A stretch of DNA of 17,179 nucleotides from Gammaproteobacteria bacterium (GTDB lineage Bacteria; Pseudomonadota; Gammaproteobacteria; Enterobacterales; Psychrobiaceae). Location of the stretch: the NCBI GenBank assembly GCA_013214885.1, contig JABSRS010000028.1, positions 1 to 17,179 of the forward strand, read 5' to 3'. The notes beneath the pieces are model-generated. The model was given only the letters and a program-made list of their open reading frames with translations, had not been told where the DNA came from and ran no database searches. Below, piece after piece: positions 5,944 through 14,299 of this stretch; position 1 is the first letter of the stretch, and the number at the start of each line of letters is the position of its first letter. The position numbers and the translations under genes were made by a program.

Positions 5944-7878
5944 TTATATCTTTTCTTTGATATATTGCTCTATCTGTTGCTCTAAGATCGTTAGTGGCAC
6001 TGAGCCTTGCGCTAAAACGCGCTGATGGAACTCTTTAATATCAAACTTATCACCAAGGCTAGTCTCAGCCTTACTGCGTAATCGTTTAATAGTTAGTTCA
6101 CCAATTTTGTAACTTAATGCTTGTCCTGGCCAAGTAATATAACGATCCGTTTCGGTGGTTATATTGTGCAATGATAGTGCAGTATTTTGAGTCATATAAT
6201 CGAGTACTTGTTGGCGAGTCCAACCTTTGGCATGGATCCCCGTGTCAACGACTAAACGACAGGCGCGCCACATTTCATAAGTTAAACGGCCAAACTGCTC
6301 ATAAGGAGTGCTGTAGTAATTGGCTTCGACCCCAAGGTATTCAGCATAAAGTCCCCATCCTTCTCCAAACGCAGAAATGTATGACTCACGACGAAATTCT
6401 GGCAAGTCGGTTAATTCCTTATTTAGTGATATTTGTAAGTGATGACCGGGTACTGCTTCGTGCAGGGTTAACGAGGGTAAAACATACAGTGGACGCTTAT
6501 CGAGCGCGTAGGTATTAACCCAGTAATAACCAGGTTCGTTGTCATTGCTAGCACCTTTATAGCGACCCGTTGTATATTTTGGTGCAATGGCTGCAGGAAC
6601 CGCTTCAACCCCGTAAGGAGTGCGTGGCAAGGTGTTAAATAATTTAGGCAAGATTGCATCGGCTTTCTTGGCTAGCCAAGCGGCTTTTTCGAGTAACTGT
6701 TGCGGTGTGGTGGCGTAAAACTGCGGATCGGTCCGTAAAAAGTGTAAGAAATCGGCAAAGCTGCCTTCAAACTTTAACTCTTTAATGATTTTATCCATTT
6801 GCGCTCTAATTCGAGCCACTTCTGATAAGCCGAGTTGGTGAACTTGATCGGCATTGAGATCTAAGGTACTAAAGTGTCTGATCCGATTGTTGTAAAACTC
6901 GATACCATTGGGCATCGCCGCTGCGCCAACACTAGCGCGGGCTTTGACCATGTATTCTTTGGTCATAAAATCATAGAATTTTTGATAACTGGCGATAACC
7001 TGCTGCTTAATGATTTTGTTGGCCCGGGTTTGCAACTGCACTTTTTCACGGTCTGAAATCGCTAATTTAATATTTTTAAACGGTTGGTAAAAACTGCTCT
7101 CTGCAATGTCGTCCGTAATATAGGTCGCAATCGTTTGCTCAAAACCCTTAATAGCTGCTTTGGGTTGGGTATAACCTTCTTTGATTCCTTGGCGCATCCA
7201 GTATATTTGCTGATCAAAATAACGCTGAACATGGGTCAGTTTGGTTAAATAGTTTTCGAAATCTTCAATGGTGGAAAAATCAAATTCAGAGGCAATGTTA
7301 CTAATGCCGACATGGAAACCATATTCTGAGGTAATTGGCATATAATGGGTTTTGTAGCGGTAGCGATCGGCTAAATCCTGAAGTTGAGCTCGTAATATTT
7401 GCCAATTAATATCGTCTTCTGGTGATAGTTTATCGCGATCAATGTGATCTAATTGGGCCAAAAAAGTTAAGTGCTGCTGATGTTTACTGGCCAAAGCCTG
7501 GGGTGATAAGTCTTCAAGTGTTGCTAAGTCGAGTGGCTTGTTGTTAGCGTCGAGTTGACGACGAAAGCGCCAGCTTTGGTCAATAATGGTGCTTAAATCT
7601 TGTGGTTCAATTGCGGGGGCTTGGTAAGTCGACTCACCAAGCGTTGCAGCCATGTCGTATTGGTGTTCTTGTTGAGTACTTTCAAAGCCCTGAATGATCC
7701 TTGCCGCTGGCTGTTTTTTTGTTATTTTGGGGACTGTTGATACAGTTTTACTGGGTTGTGACTTTGACTCGCCAGTTGTGGCTGCTTGATCATAGTTATG
7801 TGACTCAGGTGCTGTTGTGGTCGTTTCACAGCCCGCTAAAAGTAGTGCGGCGGCAATAGTGGTTAAAACTAGTTTCAT
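5944..7878 (-). CDS. DUF885-family lipoprotein, putative zinc-dependent hydrolase
   Basis: A 644-residue lipoprotein of the DUF885 family. The exact substrate is unknown; the motifs suggest a metallopeptidase-like enzyme. The N-terminus is a lipoprotein signal with lipobox LLAG-Cys17. Glu at +2 predicts the outer membrane. A low-complexity Thr/Ser/Gln-rich stretch follows, holding a doubled motif, NYDQAATTGES (28-38) and QYDMAATLGES (73-83). The body carries the family signature LTLHEAVPGHHLQ (His473, Glu474, His479, His480) and FGEGWGLYAEYL (Glu506), which look like zinc ligands and catalytic Glu. The ATG at 7878 was chosen over an upstream start at 7929 because it begins the signal peptide; AGGA is 11 bases ahead. 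It lies 26 bases behind the tetR stop, so the two are likely co-transcribed. Confidence 0.9.
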   Translation of the reverse strand: MKLVLTTIAAALLLAGCETTTTAPESHNYDQAATTGESKSQPSKTVSTVPKITKKQPAARIIQGFESTQQEHQYDMAATLGESTYQAPAIEPQDLSTIIDQSWRFRRQLDANNKPLDLATLEDLSPQALASKHQQHLTFLAQLDHIDRDKLSPEDDINWQILRAQLQDLADRYRYKTHYMPITSEYGFHVGISNIASEFDFSTIEDFENYLTKLTHVQRYFDQQIYWMRQGIKEGYTQPKAAIKGFEQTIATYITDDIAESSFYQPFKNIKLAISDREKVQLQTRANKIIKQQVIASYQKFYDFMTKEYMVKARASVGAAAMPNGIEFYNNRIRHFSTLDLNADQVHQLGLSEVARIRAQMDKIIKELKFEGSFADFLHFLRTDPQFYATTPQQLLEKAAWLAKKADAILPKLFNTLPRTPYGVEAVPAAIAPKYTTGRYKGASNDNEPGYYWVNTYALDKRPLYVLPSLTLHEAVPGHHLQISLNKELTDLPEFRRESYISAFGEGWGLYAEYLGVEANYYSTPYEQFGRLTYEMWRACRLVVDTGIHAKGWTRQQVLDYMTQNTALSLHNITTETDRYITWPGQALSYKIGELTIKRLRSKAETSLGDKFDIKEFHQRVLAQGSVPLTILEQQIEQYIKEKI

Positions 7879-7904
7879 TATTATTATAATCCTATGTTGA
7901 CATT

Positions 7905-8498
7905 TTACTGAGCAAAATAGCCTTTCCACAAACGGGCTAAGGCAGAAGTTGCTTGCTCAGTAAAAAAGTATTGACCATTTTTTTGATTTTGTTGCCACAA
8001 TCCTAATATAAGTGCATGACTGTCGGTCATTAGACTTAAGCAGTGGGGCTTGCTTAACATTGAAAATTGTTGGTTAAGCAAAGTGGCTATATTAAGTAGT
8101 TCTTCATTAAACCATTGGTGATAGTCGATCACAAATTCAGGATCGGCAGCGGGTTCTAAAGTCGAGCAAGATAAACTGGCAAGATTGAAAAATAACGGAT
8201 CTTTAGCGGCAGAGTGAACAATACAATTTAACAAAGTCGATAGACTATGGGTGTTAGTAAGAGTTTGCTCGATATCGCTGAACCATGTTTTATAATGTTG
8301 CTGGAGTAGAGTGAGGAAAATAGATTCTTTGGTCGGAAAATAAAGGTAAACCGTTCCCTTAGCTTGGCCGCTCTTTTTTGCAATAGTGGCGACGGTAGGT
8401 AAAGAATAATTTTGCTCAAATAATTCTCTAGCAGCATTGATAATAGCTTGATGTTTCTCTTGTTTTTCTTCCTTGGTTTTTGCTCTTGCTAGCGTCAT
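7905..8498 (-). CDS. TetR/AcrR-family transcriptional regulator
   Basis: A 197-residue DNA-binding regulator. The N-terminal helix-turn-helix is clear: AIINAARELFEQNY, then PTVATIAKKSGQAKGTVYLYFPTKESIF (about 33-62), the classic TetR signature including the YLYFPTKE turn. The C-terminal ligand-binding half is not recognisable beyond family level. The ATG has AGGA nine bases ahead. It is transcribed away from hemN and towards the DUF885 lipoprotein. TetR proteins commonly control themselves and adjacent genes, so the lipoprotein is the likely target. The inverted repeat at 8541-8555 is a possible operator. The inducer is unknown. Confidence 0.9.
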   Translation of the reverse strand: MTLARAKTKEEKQEKHQAIINAARELFEQNYSLPTVATIAKKSGQAKGTVYLYFPTKESIFLTLLQQHYKTWFSDIEQTLTNTHSLSTLLNCIVHSAAKDPLFFNLASLSCSTLEPAADPEFVIDYHQWFNEELLNIATLLNQQFSMLSKPHCLSLMTDSHALILGLWQQNQKNGQYFFTEQATSALARLWKGYFAQ

Positions 8499-8540
8499 CG
8501 CATCAATTCCTATTGCTGTTTAATAAAGTGTGCAACGAAA

Positions 8541-8555
8541 TTGATCTAGGATCAA
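8541..8555. promoter_or_regulatory. Inverted repeat in the tetR-hemN intergenic region
   Basis: TTGATCTAGGATCAA is a 6-3-6 inverted repeat. Its ends match FNR half-sites exactly, but the spacer is five bases, not four, so FNR binding is doubtful. It lies 43 bases before the tetR start and could be the TetR operator or a degenerate second FNR site for hemN. Confidence 0.4.
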
Positions 8556-8575
8556 CTTTGATGACTGTTAATTTG

Positions 8576-8614
8576 TTGCTATTGATCAAAGTTTGTAAGC
8601 GCTATCTATACAAT
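8576..8614 (+). promoter_or_regulatory. FNR-type box and -10 element of the hemN promoter
   Basis: TTGCTATTGATCAA (8576-8589) matches nine of ten FNR positions with correct spacing. TACAAT (8609-8614) is a five-of-six -10 element and predicts transcription from about 8621. That puts the FNR box near -39 to -41, the class II activating position. The predicted start lies downstream of the ATG at 8616, supporting translation from the GTG at 8655. Confidence 0.6.
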
Positions 8615-8654
8615 AATGCCGCATAAAATTGAGAAGTTCTCTGGAGAATGTAAA

Positions 8655-10025
8655 GTGCAAAAGAAAATTCAATGGGATCAGGCGCTGATTGAGAAATACA
8701 ATTACAGCGGTCCTCGTTATACTTCGTATCCTACCGCGTTAGAGTTCGATGATTCATTTACTATGGACAATTTAGTAACTGCTATCGACGGTAGCACGAG
8801 TGATAGATTATCGTTATATATTCACATTCCATTTTGTCACATGCTTTGTTATTACTGTGGTTGTAATAAAATTATTACTCGCCATAGCCACAAAGCTGAC
8901 CATTATTTAGAGTTCCTGGCTCGTGAAATCAAACAGCGTGCTAAGTTATTCAAACATCAGTTAGTCATCCAAATGCACTGGGGCGGCGGCACACCAACAT
9001 TCTTAACCAAAGACCAAATCTCAAAATTAGTGGCGTTATTAAGAAGCGAATTTAACTTTGCCGATGAAGGCGAGTTTAGTATTGAAATCGATCCGCGCGA
9101 AATTGAGCTCGATACCTTAGATCATCTACGCGAAGTCGGTTTTAACCGCATTAGTTTAGGCGTTCAAGATTTTAATAAAGACGTTCAAAAAGCAGTAAAC
9201 CGTGAACAATCAGAAGAATTTATTTTTGCGATGATTGCCCGGGCCAAAGAGCTTGGTTTTGTATCGACCAGTATTGATTTAATCTACGGTCTGCCGCATC
9301 AAACCGAAGAAACGTTCGCCAAAACGATTGAACGAGTGATTGAATTGTCTCCTGACCGCTTGTCAGTATTTAACTACGCGCATTTACCATCGGTATTTGC
9401 AGCACAACGTAAGTTAAAAGATGAAGACATGCCAACACCACGTCAAAAACTGCAAATTCTAGAAAACACCATTAATCAATTGGTCGCAGCTGGCTACCAA
9501 TATATTGGGATGGACCACTTTGCCAAGCCTGATGATGAGTTGGCAATTTTGCAAAATAATGGCAAGTTACACCGTAACTTCCAAGGTTACACCACCCAAG
9601 AAGAATGTGATCTACTTGGTTTAGGTGTCTCGGCGATTAGCCAAATTGGTAACTGTTACGCCCAAAACCAAAAAGATATTAATAAGTACTATCGTGATAT
9701 CGATAATGACGAACATGCATTATGGAAAGGCGTTAGCTTAAACGAAGATGATTTTATTCGTCGTAAAGTGATTAAGCAGCTTATTTGTCATTTCGAATTA
9801 GAATTCTCTACCATTGAAGAAATGTGGGATCTTAAGTTTGAAGATTACTTTGCTGAAGACATGAAGCTACTGCAAACCTTTATCAATGACGAATTAGTGA
9901 CTTATGGTGACCGTAAGTTAACAGTAACCCCTAAAGGTGAATTGTTAATTCGTAACATTTGTATGTGTTTTGATGTTTACTTACGTGATAAAGCGCGCCA
10001 GCAGCAGTTCTCACGCGTTATTTAA
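8655..10025 (+). CDS. hemN: Oxygen-independent coproporphyrinogen III oxidase HemN
   Basis: A radical SAM enzyme that decarboxylates coproporphyrinogen III to protoporphyrinogen IX without oxygen, allowing haem synthesis under anoxia. It has 456 residues against 457 in E. coli, and reads closely like it throughout: KYNYSGPRYTSYPTALEF at the start, iron-sulfur motif CHMLCYYCGC (C61, C65, C68, C70), HWGGGTPTF, EIDPREIELD, SLGVQDFN, DLIYGLPHQT, FNYAHLPS, GMDHFAKPDDEL, HRNFQGYTT and RQQQFSRVI at the end. The GTG start has GGAG eight bases ahead and gives the E. coli-like N-terminus. The ATG at 8616 would add 13 residues without a good site. A strong terminator follows, so it is probably monocistronic. 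Confidence 0.97.
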   Translation: MQKKIQWDQALIEKYNYSGPRYTSYPTALEFDDSFTMDNLVTAIDGSTSDRLSLYIHIPFCHMLCYYCGCNKIITRHSHKADHYLEFLAREIKQRAKLFKHQLVIQMHWGGGTPTFLTKDQISKLVALLRSEFNFADEGEFSIEIDPREIELDTLDHLREVGFNRISLGVQDFNKDVQKAVNREQSEEFIFAMIARAKELGFVSTSIDLIYGLPHQTEETFAKTIERVIELSPDRLSVFNYAHLPSVFAAQRKLKDEDMPTPRQKLQILENTINQLVAAGYQYIGMDHFAKPDDELAILQNNGKLHRNFQGYTTQEECDLLGLGVSAISQIGNCYAQNQKDINKYYRDIDNDEHALWKGVSLNEDDFIRRKVIKQLICHFELEFSTIEEMWDLKFEDYFAEDMKLLQTFINDELVTYGDRKLTVTPKGELLIRNICMCFDVYLRDKARQQQFSRVI

Positions 10026-10045
10026 TATCTACAAACCTTAATATT

Positions 10046-10077
10046 AAAAGCCGAGTTAGCAATAACTCGGCTTTTTT
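10046..10077 (+). terminator. Intrinsic terminator of hemN
   Basis: A perfect 13-base-pair stem (AAAAGCCGAGTTA with TAACTCGGCTTTT) closes on a GCAA tetraloop, and the right arm runs into a T-tract. It lies 20 bases after the hemN stop. The A/T symmetry means it could also stop transcription from the right. Confidence 0.95.
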
Positions 10078-10097
10078 CGTTTAATCGATCTCACAAA

Positions 10098-10133
10098 TTG
10101 ACATAGATCTAATTGATAACGATTAGCATTAAG
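10098..10133 (+). promoter_or_regulatory. Putative Fur-regulated promoter of the P19-family gene
   Basis: TTGACA (10098-10103) is a consensus -35 element. Immediately downstream, GATAACGATTAGCATTAAG (10115-10133) matches 14 of 19 positions of the Fur box. A repressor there would sit over the -10 region. The -10 itself is poorly defined. Iron repression fits the metal-binding product. Confidence 0.55.
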
Positions 10134-10158
10134 ATGGCTGGGTGTTAATGAGAGATCT

Positions 10159-10719
10159 GTGAGAACATCAAACAATAGATTAGCAGATAGGATTATCACC
10201 ATCAAAACACTTAAATTATTAGCCGCGGGTACTTTAGCCCTTGTCGGTAGCGCAACCGCGGGCGATGTTGTCGTTGGCACCGTCGAGATGCACGGAATGG
10301 AAATTAACGCGGTATATATTCAACCCGTATTAATGGCCCCAATGTTACCAGGTATGGGCGAGGCCGATATTCATTTAGAGGCAGATATTCACGCGACCAA
10401 AGATAATCAACATGGCTTTGGTGAAGGTGCATGGATCCCTTATTTAACCATTAGCTATACCATTAGCAAGGCTGACGGTAGTTGGTCTACCATGGGCACC
10501 TTTATGCCTATGAGTGCTTCTGATGGCCCTCATTATGCGAGTAATATTAAACTTGATGGTGTCGGAAAATATCAAGTGAGTTACCACATCGATCCGCCGC
10601 CACGTGCTGGTTACTATCGTCATACCGATAAAGAAACTGGCGTTGCTAAATGGTGGACACCGATAGATTTAACGTGGAACTTTACCTACCTAGGCTATGG
10701 TAAAAAGGGCGGTTATTAA
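10159..10719 (+). CDS. P19/Tp34-family periplasmic iron/copper-binding protein
   Basis: A periplasmic protein of the Fe2+-transport P19/Tp34 family; Campylobacter P19 and E. coli FetP bind copper and iron and support ferrous iron uptake. The family signature is nearly complete: VEMHGMEINAVY, EADIHLEADIHAT, FMPMSASDGPHYA (metal-site Met and His), SYHIDPPP and YRHTDKETGVAKWW. A signal peptide ends at GSATA, before GDVVVG. Coordinates use the first conventional start, GTG at 10159 (186 residues). The best ribosome-binding site, AGGA at 10189, instead points eight bases on to ATC at 10201, which would give a textbook signal peptide (xKTLKLLAAGTLALVGSATA) and 172 residues. No FTR1-type permease (fetM) follows, unlike the usual arrangement. 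Confidence 0.9.
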   Translation: MRTSNNRLADRIITIKTLKLLAAGTLALVGSATAGDVVVGTVEMHGMEINAVYIQPVLMAPMLPGMGEADIHLEADIHATKDNQHGFGEGAWIPYLTISYTISKADGSWSTMGTFMPMSASDGPHYASNIKLDGVGKYQVSYHIDPPPRAGYYRHTDKETGVAKWWTPIDLTWNFTYLGYGKKGGY

Positions 10720-10886
10720 TTTAAAACCTAGCACCGAAAAACCGATGTTACAACTAAATATGCTATAGCGATTGACGATCTAGTCGCTGAGTCACACCAT
10801 CAATTAATATCGGGTTGATGAACTGGTTTATAGATGGCGTAAATGTTATTTTCGCGATCCGTTTTATAGGTGTTATAGGTTTCAGG

Positions 10887-12797
10887 TTGAATAAGTTGTT
10901 AGGTTTTAGAAAAATGCTCATTGTGGCGATGATAGGCTTGGTTGCCACTTGTTTACTGATCTCAAATTGGTTGTCATATATTGAAATTAGAGACGCCACC
11001 ATCACTAATGTCAACACGACTACGCAGCGCATTGTTCGATACGAAGCGCAAAAAATAGAAGATTGGTTCAGCAGCAAAGCAACAGTCGTTGATAAATTTG
11101 CTAACGGCTATATCTCTGGAATTTATCAAGATAATTTTGTGGCAGTGGCGCGATTAATTAAAGCTACTGGTGGGGTTACCGAGGTAACTATTGGCTTTGA
11201 CGATGGCCGCGCTTACTCATCATTAGTCGGTAGCGCTTGGGTTGATGGTGTCGCTAACATTGAAAAATACAATCCAACTAAACGTCCATGGTACTCGCAA
11301 GCAAAAACAAGCCAGGTCACTGATGTTACCGAGATATATAAAGATTCCACTACAGGTAACGATGTTATTTCAATTATGAAAGGCATGGGCGATGGCGTGG
11401 CGTTAATCGACCTCGAACTGACTATTCTTGAAGATACTATCAGAGAGATTAACTACCCTGGCGCGATTACTGTTATTACCGATGGTGCTGGTAAGGTGAT
11501 GGCATCAAACTCTCAGGTAGTGGTAGCTGGAACGCGATTCAGAGATTTTGGGATGGCCGCAATAGAACAAACCATGCTAAGACGAGATCAGATGATGTTG
11601 GATTACGCGCTTAAAGGGGTCGAAAAAATTGCATTCACCAAAGCGATTGAGTTGGTTAATGGCAATCAATGGTTTTTGTTTATCGGCGTTGATAAATCTG
11701 TAGCTTATGCTGAACTTGAGGTCGCATTGACCCGAGCTGTGGTCTCATCCTTGGTGATGATGGCCATTGCTATTGTCGTATTACTTGCCGTTTTGCAATG
11801 GTTATACCGACCAATTTTGTTACTTAAAGAGGTGGTACTAGATTTAGGTCAGGGTAACGGCGACTTAACCCGCCGATTGCCTGTTGAAAGTAATGACGAT
11901 CTGGGGCAAATATCGGAAGGTATCAATCAGTTTATTTCGAAACTACAGGCGATGATGCTAGAGGTACTGCAATCATCTACTCACATTAGTGCTAGTGTTG
12001 AGTTGCTTCAGCAAGAAGTGGATGCAAATAGCCAAATTTTAATCCAACACACCACAGAAACCGATCAGATTGTTGCAGCGGTTGAAGAAATGAGTGCCAC
12101 CGCACGTGATGTCGCCCAAAACGGTAATGACACGGCTTCATTCACCCAAACCACCAATACTCAGGCATTAGAATCTAAAGCTGCAGTTGCGGAGGCAACG
12201 GCTACCGTCGCTCGGCTAGTGAGCGAAGTTGAGCACACAGCAACTAATATTGTTGAGATTGAAAATAATACCACTGATATTACCAACGTATTGAAAGTCA
12301 TTGGTGATATCGCGGATCAAACTAACTTGCTGGCATTAAATGCTGCGATTGAAGCTGCTCGCGCGGGTGAATTTGGTCGCGGTTTTGCCGTAGTCGCCGA
12401 TGAAGTTAGAGCATTAGCCGCTAAAACACAGGCCAGTACCACCGAAATAGAACAAACGTTGGCGAAATTACGGGGCGGTTCTAGTGCGGCAATTAATGCC
12501 ATGGCATTAACCAAGGCAACCTGTTTGCAAACGGTTACAACGACCGAAGTAGTCGCTGAGCGTCTAGATGATATTAGCGATTCGGTCAGCAAAATTAATG
12601 ATCTAAATACGCAAATAGCGACAGCCGCTGAGGAACAAAGCTGTGTTGCTGATGAAATCACTCGTAATATGACAGCGATAAGCACGATGGCGTCTGAGCT
12701 GATGCTAAACGGTGAGAACAGCTCTATTCAAACGATCAATCTAGCGAGTGCCAACAGCCAGCTTAAATCAGTAGTCAGTCAATTTAAGCTGAGCTAG
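10887..12797 (+). CDS. Methyl-accepting chemotaxis protein with dCache sensor domain
   Basis: A transmembrane chemoreceptor signalling through CheA/CheW. From the TTG at 10887 it has 636 residues. The first membrane helix is about 7-30. A periplasmic double-Cache domain spans about 35-275, with YNPTKRPWY at 128-136 and an Asp at 175 (ALIDLEL). These resemble the Y-x4-R-x-W-Y...D motif of amino-acid-binding dCache domains. A second helix (about 282-306) leads to HAMP ([14 protein letters not shown]) and a complete signalling tip ([17 protein letters not shown] near 495-511). The start is uncertain: the frame opens at 10815 and an ATG lies at 10914. TTG 10887 is preferred because AGG lies seven bases ahead and it keeps the positively charged N-terminus. 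No che genes are nearby. Confidence 0.92.
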   Translation: MNKLLGFRKMLIVAMIGLVATCLLISNWLSYIEIRDATITNVNTTTQRIVRYEAQKIEDWFSSKATVVDKFANGYISGIYQDNFVAVARLIKATGGVTEVTIGFDDGRAYSSLVGSAWVDGVANIEKYNPTKRPWYSQAKTSQVTDVTEIYKDSTTGNDVISIMKGMGDGVALIDLELTILEDTIREINYPGAITVITDGAGKVMASNSQVVVAGTRFRDFGMAAIEQTMLRRDQMMLDYALKGVEKIAFTKAIELVNGNQWFLFIGVDKSVAYAELEVALTRAVVSSLVMMAIAIVVLLAVLQWLYRPILLLKEVVLDLGQGNGDLTRRLPVESNDDLGQISEGINQFISKLQAMMLEVLQSSTHISASVELLQQEVDANSQILIQHTTETDQIVAAVEEMSATARDVAQNGNDTASFTQTTNTQALESKAAVAEATATVARLVSEVEHTATNIVEIENNTTDITNVLKVIGDIADQTNLLALNAAIEAARAGEFGRGFAVVADEVRALAAKTQASTTEIEQTLAKLRGGSSAAINAMALTKATCLQTVTTTEVVAERLDDISDSVSKINDLNTQIATAAEEQSCVADEITRNMTAISTMASELMLNGENSSIQTINLASANSQLKSVVSQFKLS

Positions 12798-12804
12798 CCA
12801 AAAA

Positions 12805-12859
12805 CGCGATATTGGCAGGGTTAATTAAATGAGTTAAGATTAACCCTCGATATATCGCG
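12805..12859 (+). other. Large stem-loop directly before the sigma-54 activator gene
   Basis: Outer arms CGCGATAT (12805-12812) and ATATCGCG (12852-12859) and inner arms AGGGTTAAT (12817-12825) and ATTAACCCT (12839-12847) are perfect, separated by a symmetric four-base internal loop and closed by a 13-base loop. It starts seven bases after the chemoreceptor stop and ends nine bases before the next ATG, so it covers the place where a ribosome-binding site should be. No T-tract follows on the plus strand. Confidence 0.85.
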
Positions 12860-12868
12860 GGCAAAAAA

Positions 12869-14299
12869 ATGAACTCAAATATCAAACAATATCTCGCCGA
12901 CTCAGACTTGTTGCTAAATGCAATCGGAGAGGGGGTTTACGGCTTTGATCTCAATGGTCACGCCGTATTTATTAACCCCGCTGCGGAACAAATGACTGGG
13001 TGGCAAGCCAAGGAATTGTTAGGTAAGAATATTCATCAATACCATCATCATAGTCATGCTGATGGTTCTGCTTATCCCAAGAGTGAATGCAAAATACATA
13101 ACACCCTGCACGATGGTATTAGTCGTCGTGTTAGTCATGAGGTGTTTTGGCGTAAAGATGGCACTAATTTCCCCGTTGAATATACCACAACCGCCGTTTA
13201 CAAAGATCAGGCCATTATTGGTGTCGTTGCGGTGTTTAGAGATGTTAGTGAACAGATCAAAGCTGAGCTTGAGTTACGTAATGCGCTGAGTAAAATTGGC
13301 CGGCTAACCGAACAGCTCAAGGCGGAAAACACTTACTTGCAGCATGAATTACAGCAACAATGGTCAGCAGATGGATTAGTTGGTTTAAGCCAAGCCTTTA
13401 CCTACATGGTTAATCAGCTAGAACTGGTAGCGTCAACAGATAGTACCGTGTTGATCTTAGGCGAGAGCGGTACGGGCAAAGAGTTAGTGGCTCGAAGCAT
13501 TCATCGTTTAAGTCCTCGTAAAAAAAGTACCATGGTTAAGGTTAACTGTGCTGCATTTACCGCGAGTCTATTGGAATCTGAGCTATTTGGTCACGAAAAA
13601 GGTGCATTTACCGGGGCCTCAGAACGGCGAAAGGGCAAGTTTGAGCTAGCCAATAATGGCACTTTATTCCTTGATGAAATAGGCGAGTTAACCGCTGAAG
13701 CGCAAAGTAAATTATTGCGGGTTATTCAAGAGCAAGAGTTTGAACGAGTCGGTGGCACTAGTACCATTAAAGTTGATATTAGGATTATTGCCGCAACCAA
13801 TCGCGATTTACAACAAATGGTTAAGCAAGGTACTTTTCGGATGGATCTTTATTACCGGCTTAATGTTTTTCCGATAGAGTTGCCGCCATTACGTGAGCGT
13901 TGTGATGATATCGAATCGTTATGTCAGTCGATAATTGGTAAGTTAAATATCAAATTAGGCAAAAGTATTGCGGGCATTAGTAACAGCACGTTACAAACAT
14001 TTAAGCAATATAACTGGCCTGGCAATATTCGTGAATTACAGAATGTATTAGAGCGTGAAATGATATTAACAACAAGCCCGATAATAGATCTAAAACATCA
14101 ACTGACGAGAGATAATAACCAACAAACAGCGCAATCCTTTGGCTCATTAGCCGATGCCGAAAAAGACTATATTCATCAAACGTTAAAGCATTGTCACTGG
14201 CGCATTGGCGGCAAAGGAGGGGCAGCCAGTATTTTAGGGGTTCCTGATAGCACGCTTCGTTCTAAAATGAAAAAGCTACAAATAACCCGCCCAATTTAA
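12869..14299 (+). CDS. PAS domain-containing sigma-54-dependent transcriptional activator (Fis-type HTH)
   Basis: A 476-residue enhancer-binding protein in three parts. An N-terminal PAS domain (about 10-128) carries a His-rich segment, [19 protein letters not shown] (56-74), ending in Cys. A coiled-coil linker (132-164) follows. The AAA+ domain has Walker A GESGTGKE (198-205), the sigma-54-contacting GAFTGA loop (245-250), Walker B FLDEIGEL (267-274) and [11 protein letters not shown] (382-392). The C-terminal Fis-type helix-turn-helix is about 449-470 ([20 protein letters not shown]). There is no response-regulator receiver, so it probably senses its signal directly through PAS. The His/Cys cluster could bind a metal or redox cofactor, but that is inference. 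No clear Shine-Dalgarno precedes the ATG. Its target is unknown; a convincing sigma-54 promoter is not visible here. Confidence 0.92.
   Translation: MNSNIKQYLADSDLLLNAIGEGVYGFDLNGHAVFINPAAEQMTGWQAKELLGKNIHQYHHHSHADGSAYPKSECKIHNTLHDGISRRVSHEVFWRKDGTNFPVEYTTTAVYKDQAIIGVVAVFRDVSEQIKAELELRNALSKIGRLTEQLKAENTYLQHELQQQWSADGLVGLSQAFTYMVNQLELVASTDSTVLILGESGTGKELVARSIHRLSPRKKSTMVKVNCAAFTASLLESELFGHEKGAFTGASERRKGKFELANNGTLFLDEIGELTAEAQSKLLRVIQEQEFERVGGTSTIKVDIRIIAATNRDLQQMVKQGTFRMDLYYRLNVFPIELPPLRERCDDIESLCQSIIGKLNIKLGKSIAGISNSTLQTFKQYNWPGNIRELQNVLEREMILTTSPIIDLKHQLTRDNNQQTAQSFGSLADAEKDYIHQTLKHCHWRIGGKGGAASILGVPDSTLRSKMKKLQITRPI

Noticed and set aside
8616-8654. HemN start at the ATG at 8616
   Set aside because: It lies before the predicted transcription start and lacks a ribosome-binding site; GTG 8655 gives the E. 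coli-like N-terminus.
10735-10757. A weak hairpin after the P19 gene as a terminator
   Set aside because: The stem is only about five pairs with mismatches and no T-tract, so read-through into the chemoreceptor gene cannot be excluded.
12317-12685. A 122-codon open frame on the minus strand within the chemoreceptor gene
   Set aside because: It is antisense to the highly conserved signalling tip, has no start signals, and such shadows are common opposite chemoreceptor genes.
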